A stretch of 35,870 nt of DNA from an uncultured Lentisphaeria bacterium (GCA_905211485.1 CAJMAW010000010.1:1-35870); one strand, 5' to 3'. Shown: positions 22,419 to 31,396, numbered from the stretch's first letter. Translations and numbers: made by a program. Notes: generated from the letters alone by a model not told the origin.

Positions 22419-23687
22419 TTCCGCCCTCAGGACGTCAATGGGATTCTGCTGGGCAGCCTTCCAGGCGGGATAGGTGCCGAAGACGATTCCGATGAATGCG
22501 GAAATCACCAGGGAAAGAAGAACTGACCAGATGGAGAAAATGACCGGCCAGCCTGCGTAGCGTGTCACCACATCGGAGATCAGGACTCCGAGGACGACTC
22601 CGATGGCGCCTCCGATTGAAGTCAGGAAAATAGTTTCCAGCAGGAACTGGATGATGATGTCCGACTTTTTTGCTCCGAGAGCGCGGCGTGTTCCGATTTC
22701 CTTCCGTCGCTCATAGACATTGGCAAGCATGATGTTCATGATTCCGATGCCGCCCACCAGGAGGGAGATGCCGGCAATGGAACTCATGACGACGGTGAAG
22801 ATGTTCTGAGTCTGTTCCCGCTGTTTGAGAAGTTCAAAGGGGACGATGTGTTCCCAGTCGCGTTTGTCCGCGTGGGATTTTTCCAGATAGGCGGCGATGC
22901 GTTTCGAGGTGTAGTCAATATAGGCGATGTCGGTCACCGTGACGATGAATGTGTCGAAATCGACGCATTCAACCATGATGGAATGAGGTTCCCGCGTGAA
23001 GGCCTTTTTCCCGTAGAGCGCATCGGACGTGCTCATGGGGATCAGGACCAGGTCGTTCGGGGAACCGATTCCGGAAATCTGCGTGCCCAGATTGTTTTCA
23101 ATGATTCCGACGATCCGGAAGAGACTGTCGTCTATCTTGAGATTGCTCCCGATGATGTTCCGCTCACCGATGGTGAAGAGTTTTCGTTTCGCGTTCCTGC
23201 CGATGACGCAGACATTGGAGTCGGAGGAATAGTCGATTCTGCTCAACCATCTGCCTTGAATGACCTCGGAACGACTTTCCAGGAGAAAATCGGGACTGAC
23301 TCCGACCAGCAGCAGATCCGTCCGGGTGGTGCCGCGGAGAATCTTCTTCCGGGTGTTCCGCGCCGTTGAGACGCCCGACACGTTGTCCATGTGCCGGATG
23401 TGGTCCAGATCCTGTTCCGTGAGTCCGTAGGTTTCGACGATGCTGGAATTGGTGGTGTTGGTCGTATCCTTCCCCTCCGCGGGCGGTTTCTTGGAAAAGA
23501 CGATGATTTTGTCGATCCCCATGGCGGAAATCTGCGCAATGGCCTGTTCCTTCGCCCCCTCCGAGATGGAAAGCATGGAAATAACGCTGCCCACACCGAA
23601 AATAATGCCGAGGGAGGTCAGAATGGAGCGGACCTTGTGAAGCATCAGGTTGTGGAAGGCCAGAAGGAAATGGTCAGGGACTCTCAT
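22416..23687 (-). CDS. MacB-type ABC transporter permease (FtsX domain)
   Basis: Inner-membrane part of a mechanotransmission ABC transporter, which drives substrate release from the periplasm through an adaptor and outer-membrane channel. The 423-residue protein has TM1 at about 20-42, a large periplasmic MacB domain (about 45-295), then three C-terminal TM helices (about 298-325, 345-370, 380-407). The conserved cytoplasmic coupling segment YERRKEIGTRRALGA precedes TM3. Its ATG overlaps the ATPase stop (ATGA at 23684-23687), so the ATPase and permease, fused in E. coli MacB, are separate but coupled here. It is the last gene of the secretin-adaptor-ATPase-permease operon, and a heptamer repeat abuts its stop. 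Confidence 0.94.
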   Translation of the reverse strand: MRVPDHFLLAFHNLMLHKVRSILTSLGIIFGVGSVISMLSISEGAKEQAIAQISAMGIDKIIVFSKKPPAEGKDTTNTTNSSIVETYGLTEQDLDHIRHMDNVSGVSTARNTRKKILRGTTRTDLLLVGVSPDFLLESRSEVIQGRWLSRIDYSSDSNVCVIGRNAKRKLFTIGERNIIGSNLKIDDSLFRIVGIIENNLGTQISGIGSPNDLVLIPMSTSDALYGKKAFTREPHSIMVECVDFDTFIVTVTDIAYIDYTSKRIAAYLEKSHADKRDWEHIVPFELLKQREQTQNIFTVVMSSIAGISLLVGGIGIMNIMLANVYERRKEIGTRRALGAKKSDIIIQFLLETIFLTSIGGAIGVVLGVLISDVVTRYAGWPVIFSIWSVLLSLVISAFIGIVFGTYPAWKAAQQNPIDVLRAE

Positions 23688-24445
23688 GATTCGGCAATCT
23701 CCAGTTCTGTCACGCTGTGGCGGATGTTGTCCACAATGCGCGAGACACGCCCGTTGCGGAGATAGACGCAGCGGTCGAAATGACTTTCATACTGCGGATT
23801 GTGCGTGACCAGAAGGATCGTCGTCCCTCCCGCATGAAGTTCGTGGAAGAGCGACATGATTTCAGTGCCGGTCTTCTCATCCAGATTTCCCGTCGGTTCG
23901 TCCGCGAGCAGGAAGGTCGGGTGATTGACCAGCGCGCGCGCGACGGCGACTCTCTGGCATTCCCCTCCCGAAAGCTGCGTCGGCCGATGATCCAGACGGT
24001 GGGACCGCCCCACCTTCGCCGCCATTTCCCGAGCAATCTCCGCCCGTTTCCTCCCCGCGATTTCCGCATACAGCATCGGCACCTCAATGTTCTGCTGCAC
24101 CGTCAGATGCGGGAAGAGATTGAAGGACTGAAAGACAAAGCCGATCTTGGAATTACGCAGTTCCGTGAGAACGGAATCATCCAGTGTTTCGACACGCAAG
24201 CCATCGAGGAAATAATTCCCTCCCGTCGGCTTGTCGAGAAGTCCGAGAATGTTCAGAAAGGTCGATTTCCCTGACCCCGAAGACCCCATGATCCCGAGAA
24301 ACTCTCCGCGGGCGACGTCCAAATCAATCCCCTTCAGCACCGGGACGCTCAAGGTCCCCGTGTAATAGGTCTTGACAATCTTTTCAAGGCGGAGGGCCAA
24401 TCCGTTGTTTCTGTTGTGTTCCTCTCCGGCTGATGAGTCGGACAT
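23684..24445 (-). CDS. MacB/LolD-type ABC transporter ATPase
   Basis: Cytoplasmic ATPase for the adjacent permease. Numbered from the ATG at 24445 (253 residues): Walker A GSSGSGKS (54-61), Q-loop FVFQSFN, signature LSGGE (158-162), Walker B LLADEP (179-184) and switch His in VTHNP. The start is uncertain. ATG 24445 has GGAG 9 bases upstream and gives a normal MacB-like length. ATG 24466 is possible. A TTG at 24538 has AAGGA 7 bases upstream, only 3 bp after the adaptor's stop, and would add 31 unconserved residues. It lies between the adaptor and permease genes and overlaps the permease by 4 bp. Confidence 0.93.
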   Translation of the reverse strand: MSDSSAGEEHNRNNGLALRLEKIVKTYYTGTLSVPVLKGIDLDVARGEFLGIMGSSGSGKSTFLNILGLLDKPTGGNYFLDGLRVETLDDSVLTELRNSKIGFVFQSFNLFPHLTVQQNIEVPMLYAEIAGRKRAEIAREMAAKVGRSHRLDHRPTQLSGGECQRVAVARALVNHPTFLLADEPTGNLDEKTGTEIMSLFHELHAGGTTILLVTHNPQYESHFDRCVYLRNGRVSRIVDNIRHSVTELEIAES

Positions 24446-24541
24446 GGCAGTTGTCTCCGGTTTCATATATAGATTCTTTTCTGATGCTTCTGCTTGGCGG
24501 AGAAGATGGGGAAGAAGGGGGTGAAACTCTGTATTCAATAT

Positions 24542-26050
24542 TTAGTCCTTCTGGGAAGTCTGGAACGGTCTGTAGAGGTAGATTTCGTCTCCTTCCTGCA
24601 GGCCGGACTTGATTTCCACGAAACTGTCGTTAGCGACGCCCAGTTCCACGGGTGCGGTCTCCGGCCTGGTGAGCGTCTCGCGGTAGACGAAGAATTTCCC
24701 GCCTTCCTCCTGCACCGCTTCAATCGGGACGGATATCACATCCTTCAGAATCTGAGAGACCGCTTCCACCTGCACGCTCATTCCGCTGACAATGCGCGGA
24801 TCGGTCATTTCAAAATCGACTGTCGCCCGGTAGACTTTCGGGCTTCCGTTGTCCCAGGGAATCAGAAGGACGGGGAGGGAGTCGATCCGTTCGATTTTCC
24901 CGGGGATCTTCAGATTCGGGATCGAATCCGGCGTAATGATCACTTCGCCTCCGGTCCGGACCTTGGAACGGTACTGCTCGGGGATGTTGATGTTGACAAT
25001 CATCTGGCTCATGTCCGGGATGGTGATCAGCACTTCGCGTCGGCGTACGTCCATGCCGATTTTGACCTCGAGGTTTCCCCAGCGCCTGTCGGGATCGCCG
25101 TAGGTGACGATTCCGTCCGTGGGGGCGACCAGCTGCATGCTGCACATGTAGGTCAGATTCCGTTCCAGTTCCCGTTCGATTTTGCGCATGTTCTGTTCGG
25201 CGTTGTAGATCTGGTTGTCCTTCTGCGCGAGGGAAGAGGCGGTCTTGACTTTGACTTTGTTCAGTTCGAGTTTGGTTTGTTCGAGCTTGTTTTTGAGTTC
25301 CTTGATTTTGGTGGGATGGGTATAGCGCTTGAAGATCTTTCTGTCGAGGAGTGCGCTGCTGTATTTCACCTGGGCGGAATTCAGGGATTTTTCCGCCGAT
25401 TTCAGAGCCGACTCCAACTGGGTTTTTTCGGTTTCCTTGGGGACGGTGCCGCCGCTTTTGTAAAGTTCGTCGTAGGCATTGTTATAGGTTTCGCGGGCTT
25501 CACCGAGGGTTTTCTGGGCGTCGCTGACAGTCATGAGCTGGTTGTCCTTGTCCCGCGGGCCTTCGAGCTTCAGATATTTGTTGTAGGCGTCCTGGGCGGC
25601 GACGACATTGTCTTCCGCCGTCCGGATGTCCGCTTCATTGCTGCTGATGAGAATGGAGCGTTCCTCCTGGTAGATCAGAAGATCTTTCTCCTTGTTGTCA
25701 AGTTCGACTTTTCCGTCGTCGATTTTGATCTGGAGGTCTTCTGTCTCGAAGCGGGCGACGATATCTCCCTTGGAGACCTTGGTGTTTTCATCGACAATCG
25801 CCACCAGTTTTGTGCTGATCGGCACATCCAGCGCCAGTTTGTGTTTGACTTTGGTGTTGACATTCCCCGTCAGAAGCACGCCGACGACCAGATCTCCGCG
25901 TTTGACAGTGAAAATCTTGTCCGGCGCCTTTGCGTCGAGTGCCAGCTCCGCAGCCTTTTTCATGGCCGCGCGCTGCCAGAACCAGATCCCCGCTCCCGAT
26001 GCCGCAGCAAGGAGAATGAGGATGATCAGAAGTTTTTTATCTCGTTTCAT
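24542..26050 (-). CDS. MacA-like periplasmic adaptor (HlyD/RND-adaptor family)
   Basis: Membrane-fusion protein linking the inner-membrane ABC transporter to an outer-membrane channel. The 502-residue protein has an N-terminal TM anchor (about 7-25). The first half of a lipoyl/barrel-sandwich domain lies near 48-102. A long charged helical hairpin (about 103-305, longer than in typical MacA) follows. The second lipoyl half has LVAPTDGIVTYG (307-318). A beta-barrel and membrane-proximal domain (about 345-490) end the protein. Its ATG overlaps the secretin-like gene's stop (ATGA at 26047-26050), and the ATPase follows. The long hairpin would suit contact with an unusual outer-membrane partner; that is inference. 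Confidence 0.92.
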   Translation of the reverse strand: MKRDKKLLIILILLAAASGAGIWFWQRAAMKKAAELALDAKAPDKIFTVKRGDLVVGVLLTGNVNTKVKHKLALDVPISTKLVAIVDENTKVSKGDIVARFETEDLQIKIDDGKVELDNKEKDLLIYQEERSILISSNEADIRTAEDNVVAAQDAYNKYLKLEGPRDKDNQLMTVSDAQKTLGEARETYNNAYDELYKSGGTVPKETEKTQLESALKSAEKSLNSAQVKYSSALLDRKIFKRYTHPTKIKELKNKLEQTKLELNKVKVKTASSLAQKDNQIYNAEQNMRKIERELERNLTYMCSMQLVAPTDGIVTYGDPDRRWGNLEVKIGMDVRRREVLITIPDMSQMIVNINIPEQYRSKVRTGGEVIITPDSIPNLKIPGKIERIDSLPVLLIPWDNGSPKVYRATVDFEMTDPRIVSGMSVQVEAVSQILKDVISVPIEAVQEEGGKFFVYRETLTRPETAPVELGVANDSFVEIKSGLQEGDEIYLYRPFQTSQKD

Positions 26051-27567
26051 TTTGCCGACTGCTCTTCATTCTGTTCCGTTTCTGTTCCGTCGGAAGGGGA
26101 GGCGGAGGAGGAACTGCTCTTTTCCGCGGAGGAACTGCCGTTTTCTGCCTGACGATTCTGCTTCTCTTCGATTTCCTCTTTCGCCGTGTTGTTCATTTCC
26201 ATTTCCAGATCAAAACGGTCGACGGGAGGCTTGTTTTTGAAGATGGAATCGGATCCTTTGAGAATATCGGCCGCATCCTGAATCTGCCGGGCAGTCTTTT
26301 CAAGATCGGGCATGAGATTTTCGGGTGTGGGCATGACATGGATCTTCATGAAGAAGATCAGCTGTTTGTCATAGATTTTGGTATCTCGGCCGGTGAAGAA
26401 GTCTCCGAGGATGGGTATATCACTGATATAGGGGACCTTCCGGAGCGTTTCGTTGTGTTCGGTGGAGTAGAGTCCGCCGAGAGCGATGATGGAACCGTCC
26501 ATGACGGTCAGACGCGTGGTGATGTTGCGGACGGAAATCACGGGAATGACGCTCACCAGTTCATTCTGTGTGAACGTCTGATAACGGATTGCCGTCGTGA
26601 CCTGGGGCGCGACTTCCATTTGCACCGTATTCTTGTTGATGATGCGCGGTGTGATCTTCAAAGATACTCCGGTCCGTTTGTATTCAAACGAAAGATTGGT
26701 GGAGCTTGTGGTCGTCTGTGAGGATGGGATCGGCAGGTCCTCACCTGTTTCGATGCTTGCAGTAATGCCCTGGTCGGCAAGAATGTTGGGTGCGGCAAGG
26801 ATTCTGGCGTCATTGCTGGTGTTCAGAAGTCGCATGGCGAGATTGAGCGTGTCGGTCTTTCCGCTTCCGCTGGTGGAGGCGATCGGGAAGAAGCTGAAGG
26901 CGCCGCCCTGGGTGGTGTCGCTGCTCTGGCCGGGGGAATCGTTGTTGATCCAGTAGGTGTCTGTGGTGCCTGTGCTGGGATCGGTGTGGGTGTAGTTGAT
27001 TTTCACGTCGCGCTGGGCGCCCTGTTCGATATAGACTTCAATGATCTGGGCTTCAACAAGGACCTGGGGCTGGGGTTTGTCAAGGGCAAGAAGAAATTCC
27101 CGGATTTCCGGAATCTTCGCATCAATGTCCCGGATCATGACGGTGTTCTGGTGTGGCGCGTCCTCCATGGATTTTTCGATCAGTTCCACGACTCCTGTGG
27201 GAGAAATGATCGAATCCAGAGCCTCAGAGGCCGTGGAGGCCTTGATGTAACGGAACGTGTAAAGAATGATCGAATGTCCGTCGGATCCTTTGATGATGCT
27301 GAGGTCAGGGGTGGATTCGGAAAATTTCTTCCGGGACAGGCGGAACACGGTGTCCCGGTCTGAAAACAGTGTTTCCAGACGGGACATGACTGCTTCCTTG
27401 CCGCGGATTTCGTTCGGATTTTCGGCGGAGGTGGAAATATTCAGGGGCTTTTCTCCGGCCCTGATCAAATCGGCTGCCCCTGCTGTTTGCGCATAGAGCG
27501 CTGATGCGGTATAATAGAGTGAAGCCATGCAGAAAAGTGTGATCAGATGTTTCTTCTGTTCTTTCAT
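26047..27567 (-). CDS. secretin-like outer-membrane protein
   Basis: Member of the GspD/PilQ secretin superfamily, which forms large gated rings in the outer membrane. The 506-residue protein has a signal peptide (about 1-26, ending ALYA). One short N1-like ring domain lies near 100-165 (FRYIKASTASEALDSII..IREFLLALD). The secretin core (about 166-412) includes QVLVEAQIIEV, ALGGLYS and the hallmark VPYISDIPILGDFF (378-391). A Glu/Ser-rich tail (about 455-506) ends it. It is shorter than GspD and has a single visible N-domain. ATG 27567 is chosen for the signal peptide and AGGAG 6 bases upstream; the frame is open to 27672. It is the first gene of a coupled operon with MacA- and MacB-type genes. 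No type II, III or pilus genes are nearby. Confidence 0.92.
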   Translation of the reverse strand: MKEQKKHLITLFCMASLYYTASALYAQTAGAADLIRAGEKPLNISTSAENPNEIRGKEAVMSRLETLFSDRDTVFRLSRKKFSESTPDLSIIKGSDGHSIILYTFRYIKASTASEALDSIISPTGVVELIEKSMEDAPHQNTVMIRDIDAKIPEIREFLLALDKPQPQVLVEAQIIEVYIEQGAQRDVKINYTHTDPSTGTTDTYWINNDSPGQSSDTTQGGAFSFFPIASTSGSGKTDTLNLAMRLLNTSNDARILAAPNILADQGITASIETGEDLPIPSSQTTTSSTNLSFEYKRTGVSLKITPRIINKNTVQMEVAPQVTTAIRYQTFTQNELVSVIPVISVRNITTRLTVMDGSIIALGGLYSTEHNETLRKVPYISDIPILGDFFTGRDTKIYDKQLIFFMKIHVMPTPENLMPDLEKTARQIQDAADILKGSDSIFKNKPPVDRFDLEMEMNNTAKEEIEEKQNRQAENGSSSAEKSSSSSASPSDGTETEQNEEQSAK

Positions 27568-27659
27568 TTTGACTCCTGGGAAGTGGATATTTCGTATGGG
27601 AATGGCGTATTCGCCAAGTGTTTCCAGACGGATCTGCAGAACGACAGATTGTCCAGGAT

Positions 27660-27688
27660 AGACTACATTCAATTCTCCGCCTTGTCAA
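27660..27688 (-). promoter_or_regulatory. candidate promoter of the secretin-macAB operon
   Basis: On the minus strand, perfect TTGACA (27683-27688), a 17-bp spacer and TAGTCT (27660-27665). The -10 is poor (3 of 6), so an activator or alternative -10 is possible. Leader about 85 nt. Confidence 0.4.
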
Positions 27689-28098
27689 GCAGAAAAATCA
27701 TTCCTCAGCCTAAATAATCTTATAAAAAATAGTAAAATGAGCAGATATTGAAGTGTCTCCTCAGAGTTTTCTACAGTTCCTTTCGGCAAAATCTTACAGA
27801 ATACCTTCACAGAATCCCGCTTTCATCGTTTTTTTCCTTTTTCTGTTGAAAAAAAAGTTTTTGCGGTTACATTCCTGAAATCGGAATCAATAAACGGAGA
27901 AAAGAGTTTCAGGAAGTCTTTTTTTTTGCCAACGATGGCATATTCCTGTTTTTTTCTCCGGATTCAGTGCGGGCCGGGGCAGGGGGAAAAAAAAGAAGAC
28001 CCGGTCCCTGCGACAAAAGGCAAAAATATACTATAACTATATTAAAATCAAAAAAACGTGAACAGACGGAGTTTTTTTTCAGGGAGGATTTCTGAAAG
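27689..28098. other. divergent gap between pump operon and uxaB
   Basis: About 410 bp, very A/T-rich, with a TGCCA/TGGCA hairpin near 27930 and G/A runs near 27980. Toward uxaB there is an AT cluster with TATAAC at 28032-28037 preceded by GCGACA at 28010-28015 (16-bp spacer), a possible weak promoter. ATACTATA lies at 28028-28035. No gene supported. Confidence 0.5.
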
Positions 28099-29538
28099 AT
28101 GGAACGTTTGAAAAGAGAATGTCCTTTGACATCGCCATTGAGAGTGGTCCAGTTCGGGGAAGGGAACTTTCTGCGCGCATTCGTGGACTGGATGATCGAC
28201 GAAATGAATCAGAAGGCGGATTTTGACGCCGCCGTCAGGATCATTCAGCCCCTGCCTTCCGGAATGGGGAGTGTCCTGAACGAACAGGGCGGAGTCTACA
28301 CCCTTCTCATGCGTGGAGTGGAAAACGGGAAGACCGTGGAACGAATCCGGAAGATAGAATGTGTCAGGGATTGTCTGAATCCCTACACCGAGTGGGAAAA
28401 GGTTGCGGAAACCTTCCGGGAGAAAACGCTCCGCTTCTGCTTTTCCAATACGACGGAGGCGGGAATCGAATACAGGGCGGAACCTTTTCGCGAGGGGGGG
28501 ACTCAGGAGACCTTCCCAGCCAAACTCACCTCTCTCCTTCATGAACGCTTTCTCGCGGGACTGCCGGGTTTGATTTTCCTCCCCTGCGAACTGATTGAAC
28601 ACAACGGAAGCTCTCTGAAAGCCGCGATGGCCCGTTATGCGGCGGACTGGAATTTCGGACCGGAATTCGCGGAATACCTGGAAAAGGAAAACTGCTTCTG
28701 CAATACGCTTGTCGACCGGATTGTCGCGGGATATCCGAACCGCGAGGCTCCGGAGATCTGGAAACGTCTCGGTTATGAGGACCGCCTTCTGGACTGCTGC
28801 GAACCGTTCCATTTTTTTGTAATTGAAGCGCCTGTTTCCGTGGAGAAGGACTTGCCGTTTGCAAAGGCGGGGCTGAATGTGGTCTTCGTTGCGGACCAGA
28901 GTCCTTACCGGACGCGGAAAGTGCGTTTTCTGAACGGTGCGCACACATCTTCCGTGCTGGCCGCGTATCTGGCGGGTTTCGATTACGTGGATGAAATGGT
29001 GGCGGATGCGGCTTTCGGAAAATTTCTGAAAAAGCTGCTTTTCGAGGAAATTTTCACGACGGTGTCTCTGCCGGATGCGGAAAAAACACAGTTCGCCGCC
29101 GCGGTGCTGGAACGTTTTGCGAATCCTTTTGCGATGCACCGTCTGCTTTCGATTTCCCTGAATTCGGTGACGAAGTGGAAGGTCCGGGTTCTGCCGTCGC
29201 TTCTGGATTATACCGCGTCGCAGGGGAAGCTTCCGCCGCTGCTGAGTTTTTCCCTTGCCGCATTGATTGCATTTTATGAGAACCGGGGAGGGGCTGGAGT
29301 CAACCGGGTCAATGCGTATTCTGTTTCAGACGATGCGGCGATCCTGGAGTTCTTCGAGCAGACCTGGAGCGGAAAGAAAGACGATTACGCGGCAATTGCG
29401 GACACCGTGCTCGGGAAGAGCTCCTTCTGGGGTATGGATCTTAGAAGCGTCCCGGGACTGGCGGAAGCGACGGCGGAAAATCTGAAAAACATCAAAAGCT
29501 CCGGGATCCGCCTGGCGCTTGCGGAGCTGCTGAAATGA
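28099..29538 (+). CDS. uxaB: tagaturonate reductase (altronate oxidoreductase)
   Basis: NADH-dependent reduction of tagaturonate to altronate, second step of galacturonate catabolism after UxaC. The 479-residue protein is a polyol/mannitol-dehydrogenase-family enzyme. The nucleotide-binding start is VVQFGEGNFLRAF (16-28). IFLPCELIEHNG, NTLVDRIV and FLNGAHTS (catalytic region) follow, then SISLNSVTKWKVRVLP. These match UxaB better than mannitol dehydrogenase or fructuronate reductase. GGGAGGA lies about 11 bases before the ATG. It overlaps uxaA by 4 bp (ATGA at 29535-29538), so the two are co-translated. Confidence 0.93.
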   Translation: MERLKRECPLTSPLRVVQFGEGNFLRAFVDWMIDEMNQKADFDAAVRIIQPLPSGMGSVLNEQGGVYTLLMRGVENGKTVERIRKIECVRDCLNPYTEWEKVAETFREKTLRFCFSNTTEAGIEYRAEPFREGGTQETFPAKLTSLLHERFLAGLPGLIFLPCELIEHNGSSLKAAMARYAADWNFGPEFAEYLEKENCFCNTLVDRIVAGYPNREAPEIWKRLGYEDRLLDCCEPFHFFVIEAPVSVEKDLPFAKAGLNVVFVADQSPYRTRKVRFLNGAHTSSVLAAYLAGFDYVDEMVADAAFGKFLKKLLFEEIFTTVSLPDAEKTQFAAAVLERFANPFAMHRLLSISLNSVTKWKVRVLPSLLDYTASQGKLPPLLSFSLAALIAFYENRGGAGVNRVNAYSVSDDAAILEFFEQTWSGKKDDYAAIADTVLGKSSFWGMDLRSVPGLAEATAENLKNIKSSGIRLALAELLK

Positions 29539-31040
29539 GTGTGGAAGAGGGGAAAAAGGAAAATTGCAGACTTTTCCGGATTTCACCTGCGGACAATGTC
29601 GCAGTGGCGCTGTCCGGGGAGAAAGTCGGACACAAGTTTGCCCTCCGCCGGATCCGGGCGGGGGAGAAGGTCATCAAGTACGGCATGCCCATCGGAACTG
29701 CGCTTTGCGACATTGAAGAAGGAGAACATGTCCATACTCATAATCTCAAGACTCTTCTGGCGGGGGAAGAGGAATATGTGTACCGGCCTTCTCCGGAGGC
29801 ACTGCGTTTCCCGGAAACGGAACGGAGAGACATGTTCTCCGGCTATGCGCGTCCCGACGGTTCGGTCGGGATCCGGAACGATCTCTGGGTCGTCCCGACG
29901 GTCGGCTGTGCCAACAGTCTGGCGGAGAATCTCTGCCGGAAGATGAACCTCCGTCTGGTCTCTTTGAATCCGGAGCAGGGAGCATCCTCATCCTCTCCGT
30001 GTCCACAGCGGGCGCTTCCGCTGCTTCACCCTTACGGCTGTTCCCAGCTGGGAGAGGATCATGAACGCACGGCGGAACTTCTGACGGCACTCTGCAAACA
30101 TCCGAATGCGGGGGGCGTGCTGGTGCTTTCCCTTGGCTGTGAAAACAATACGCTGGAATCCTTCCGGAAGCGTCTTGGGAATCTGACGGGGCGGAACATC
30201 CGTTTCCTGTTGGCTCAGGAGGAGGAAGATGAATTGGAAGCGGGTATGGAGCTTCTGGAGTCGCTCAGAAAAGAATCCGCTTCGTGCGTACGCGTGGAAT
30301 TTCCCGTCTCGAAACTGAAAGTGGGGTTGAAGTGCGGGGGATCGGACGGCTTTTCCGGGATCACAGCCAATCCGCTTGTCGGCCGTTTTTCCGATCTCCT
30401 GATTGCGCAGGGCGGCACGAGTGTCCTGACGGAAGTCCCTGAAATGTTCGGTGCGGAAACTCTTCTCATGAACCGCTGCGTCAGCCGGGAGGTTTTTGAC
30501 AAGTGCGTGGAGATGGTAAATGGTTTCAAGCGTTATTTTCTCTCCCACGGCCAGGTCGTGTATGAGAATCCCTCTCCGGGAAACAAGGCGGGGGGGATCA
30601 GCACTCTGGAAGACAAATCCCTCGGCTGCACACAGAAGGGAGGACTTGCTCCCGTGACAGATGTGCTCCGTTACGGAGAGTGTGTTTCCATCCCGGGCTT
30701 GAACCTCCTGAGCGCTCCGGGCAATGATATGGTCGCTTCAACGGCGCTTGCGGCGGCGGGATGTCATCTGATCCTTTTCACCACGGGAAGAGGCACTCCC
30801 TACGGGACAGTCGTGCCGACATTGAAAATCTCAAGCAATTCCGCTCTTGCAGAGAAAAAACCGCACTGGATCGACTTCGATGCAGGGGTGCTGCTGGGAA
30901 ATGAGAAGGTCGGAATGGATGAACTTGCCGGGCAATTCATGAATTTCGTTCTGGAAATCGCCTCCGGAAAGAAATCTGCCAGAAACGAGGAGCATTCCTG
31001 TCAGGAAATCGCCATTTTCAAAGACGGCGTTACACTCTGA
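29535..31040 (+). CDS. uxaA: altronate dehydratase
   Basis: Dehydrates altronate to 2-keto-3-deoxygluconate. The 501-residue protein has an N-terminal SAF domain (about 12-85) with GEHVHTHNL (63-71). The large catalytic domain begins FSGYARPDGSVGIRN (101-115). Family blocks PTVGCAN, HPYGCSQLGEDHE, KCGGSDGFSGITANP and TGRGTPYG are all present. Length is normal. A short Ser-rich insert lies just before the HPYGC block. Translation is coupled to uxaB. The isomerase uxaC and the KDG kinase/aldolase are not in this window. Confidence 0.95.
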   Translation: MSVEEGKKENCRLFRISPADNVAVALSGEKVGHKFALRRIRAGEKVIKYGMPIGTALCDIEEGEHVHTHNLKTLLAGEEEYVYRPSPEALRFPETERRDMFSGYARPDGSVGIRNDLWVVPTVGCANSLAENLCRKMNLRLVSLNPEQGASSSSPCPQRALPLLHPYGCSQLGEDHERTAELLTALCKHPNAGGVLVLSLGCENNTLESFRKRLGNLTGRNIRFLLAQEEEDELEAGMELLESLRKESASCVRVEFPVSKLKVGLKCGGSDGFSGITANPLVGRFSDLLIAQGGTSVLTEVPEMFGAETLLMNRCVSREVFDKCVEMVNGFKRYFLSHGQVVYENPSPGNKAGGISTLEDKSLGCTQKGGLAPVTDVLRYGECVSIPGLNLLSAPGNDMVASTALAAAGCHLILFTTGRGTPYGTVVPTLKISSNSALAEKKPHWIDFDAGVLLGNEKVGMDELAGQFMNFVLEIASGKKSARNEEHSCQEIAIFKDGVTL

Positions 31041-31155
31041 TTCTCAAAGAAACAAGTTCCTCCTCGCGGGAATGAGTCCATTCCGCAGAGGGGGATTCCC
31101 TTCAGCCGGGAGAGGGAAAAACAGTATTTTTTCCCCCTCCCCCTCATGTCATGCG

Positions 31156-31183
31156 CGGAGAGAGAAGGACGGAGAGAGAAGGA
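31156..31183. repeat. 14-bp perfect tandem duplication
   Basis: CGGAGAGAGAAGGA occurs twice in direct tandem (31156-31169, 31170-31183), inside a purine tract between uxaA and cstA. Confidence 0.85.
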
Positions 31184-31209
31184 GGGAACGTTTTTTTCAT
31201 CTCAGACTC

Positions 31210-31251
31210 TTTTTTTTCTCCGTGTTTTCCCTCGTACGGAAAGAAAAAAAA
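31210..31251. terminator. T8/A8-flanked hairpin after uxaA
   Basis: CCGT (31220-31223) pairs with ACGG (31236-31239). Outside this, T8 and A8 runs pair with a 2-nt bulge. The T run is on the 5' side, so it is a poor intrinsic terminator on either strand; a role in ending the uxaBA transcript is uncertain. Confidence 0.3.
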
Positions 31252-31396
31252 TGGACTCCTCTTGATTTTCAGGGCGTTCATGGTATCTTTTTTCCGTCGG
31301 TTTTTTTGCGGGGCCCGATGGGTTCCGGCGGGAAAAAATCCGGCAGGTCGGGTTTGATTCGTCTGACAACGTGAAAAACAAATTACAGAGGGAATC

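Larger units (their letters stand above)
31041..31396. other. gene-free stretch between uxaA and cstA
   Basis: About 356 bp. It holds a near-perfect inverted repeat with arms 31108-31121 and 31127-31141, a 14-bp tandem duplication and a T8...A8 hairpin (31210-31251). A possible promoter is TTGATT (31262-31267), 16 bp, TATCTT (31284-31289). No supported gene. Confidence 0.55.

Noticed and set aside
24494..26152. 552-codon open frame opposite the MacA-like gene
   Set aside because: Antisense to a clear HlyD-family gene with coupled neighbours. Its phenylalanine/aspartate-rich product mirrors the lysine/glutamate codons below it.
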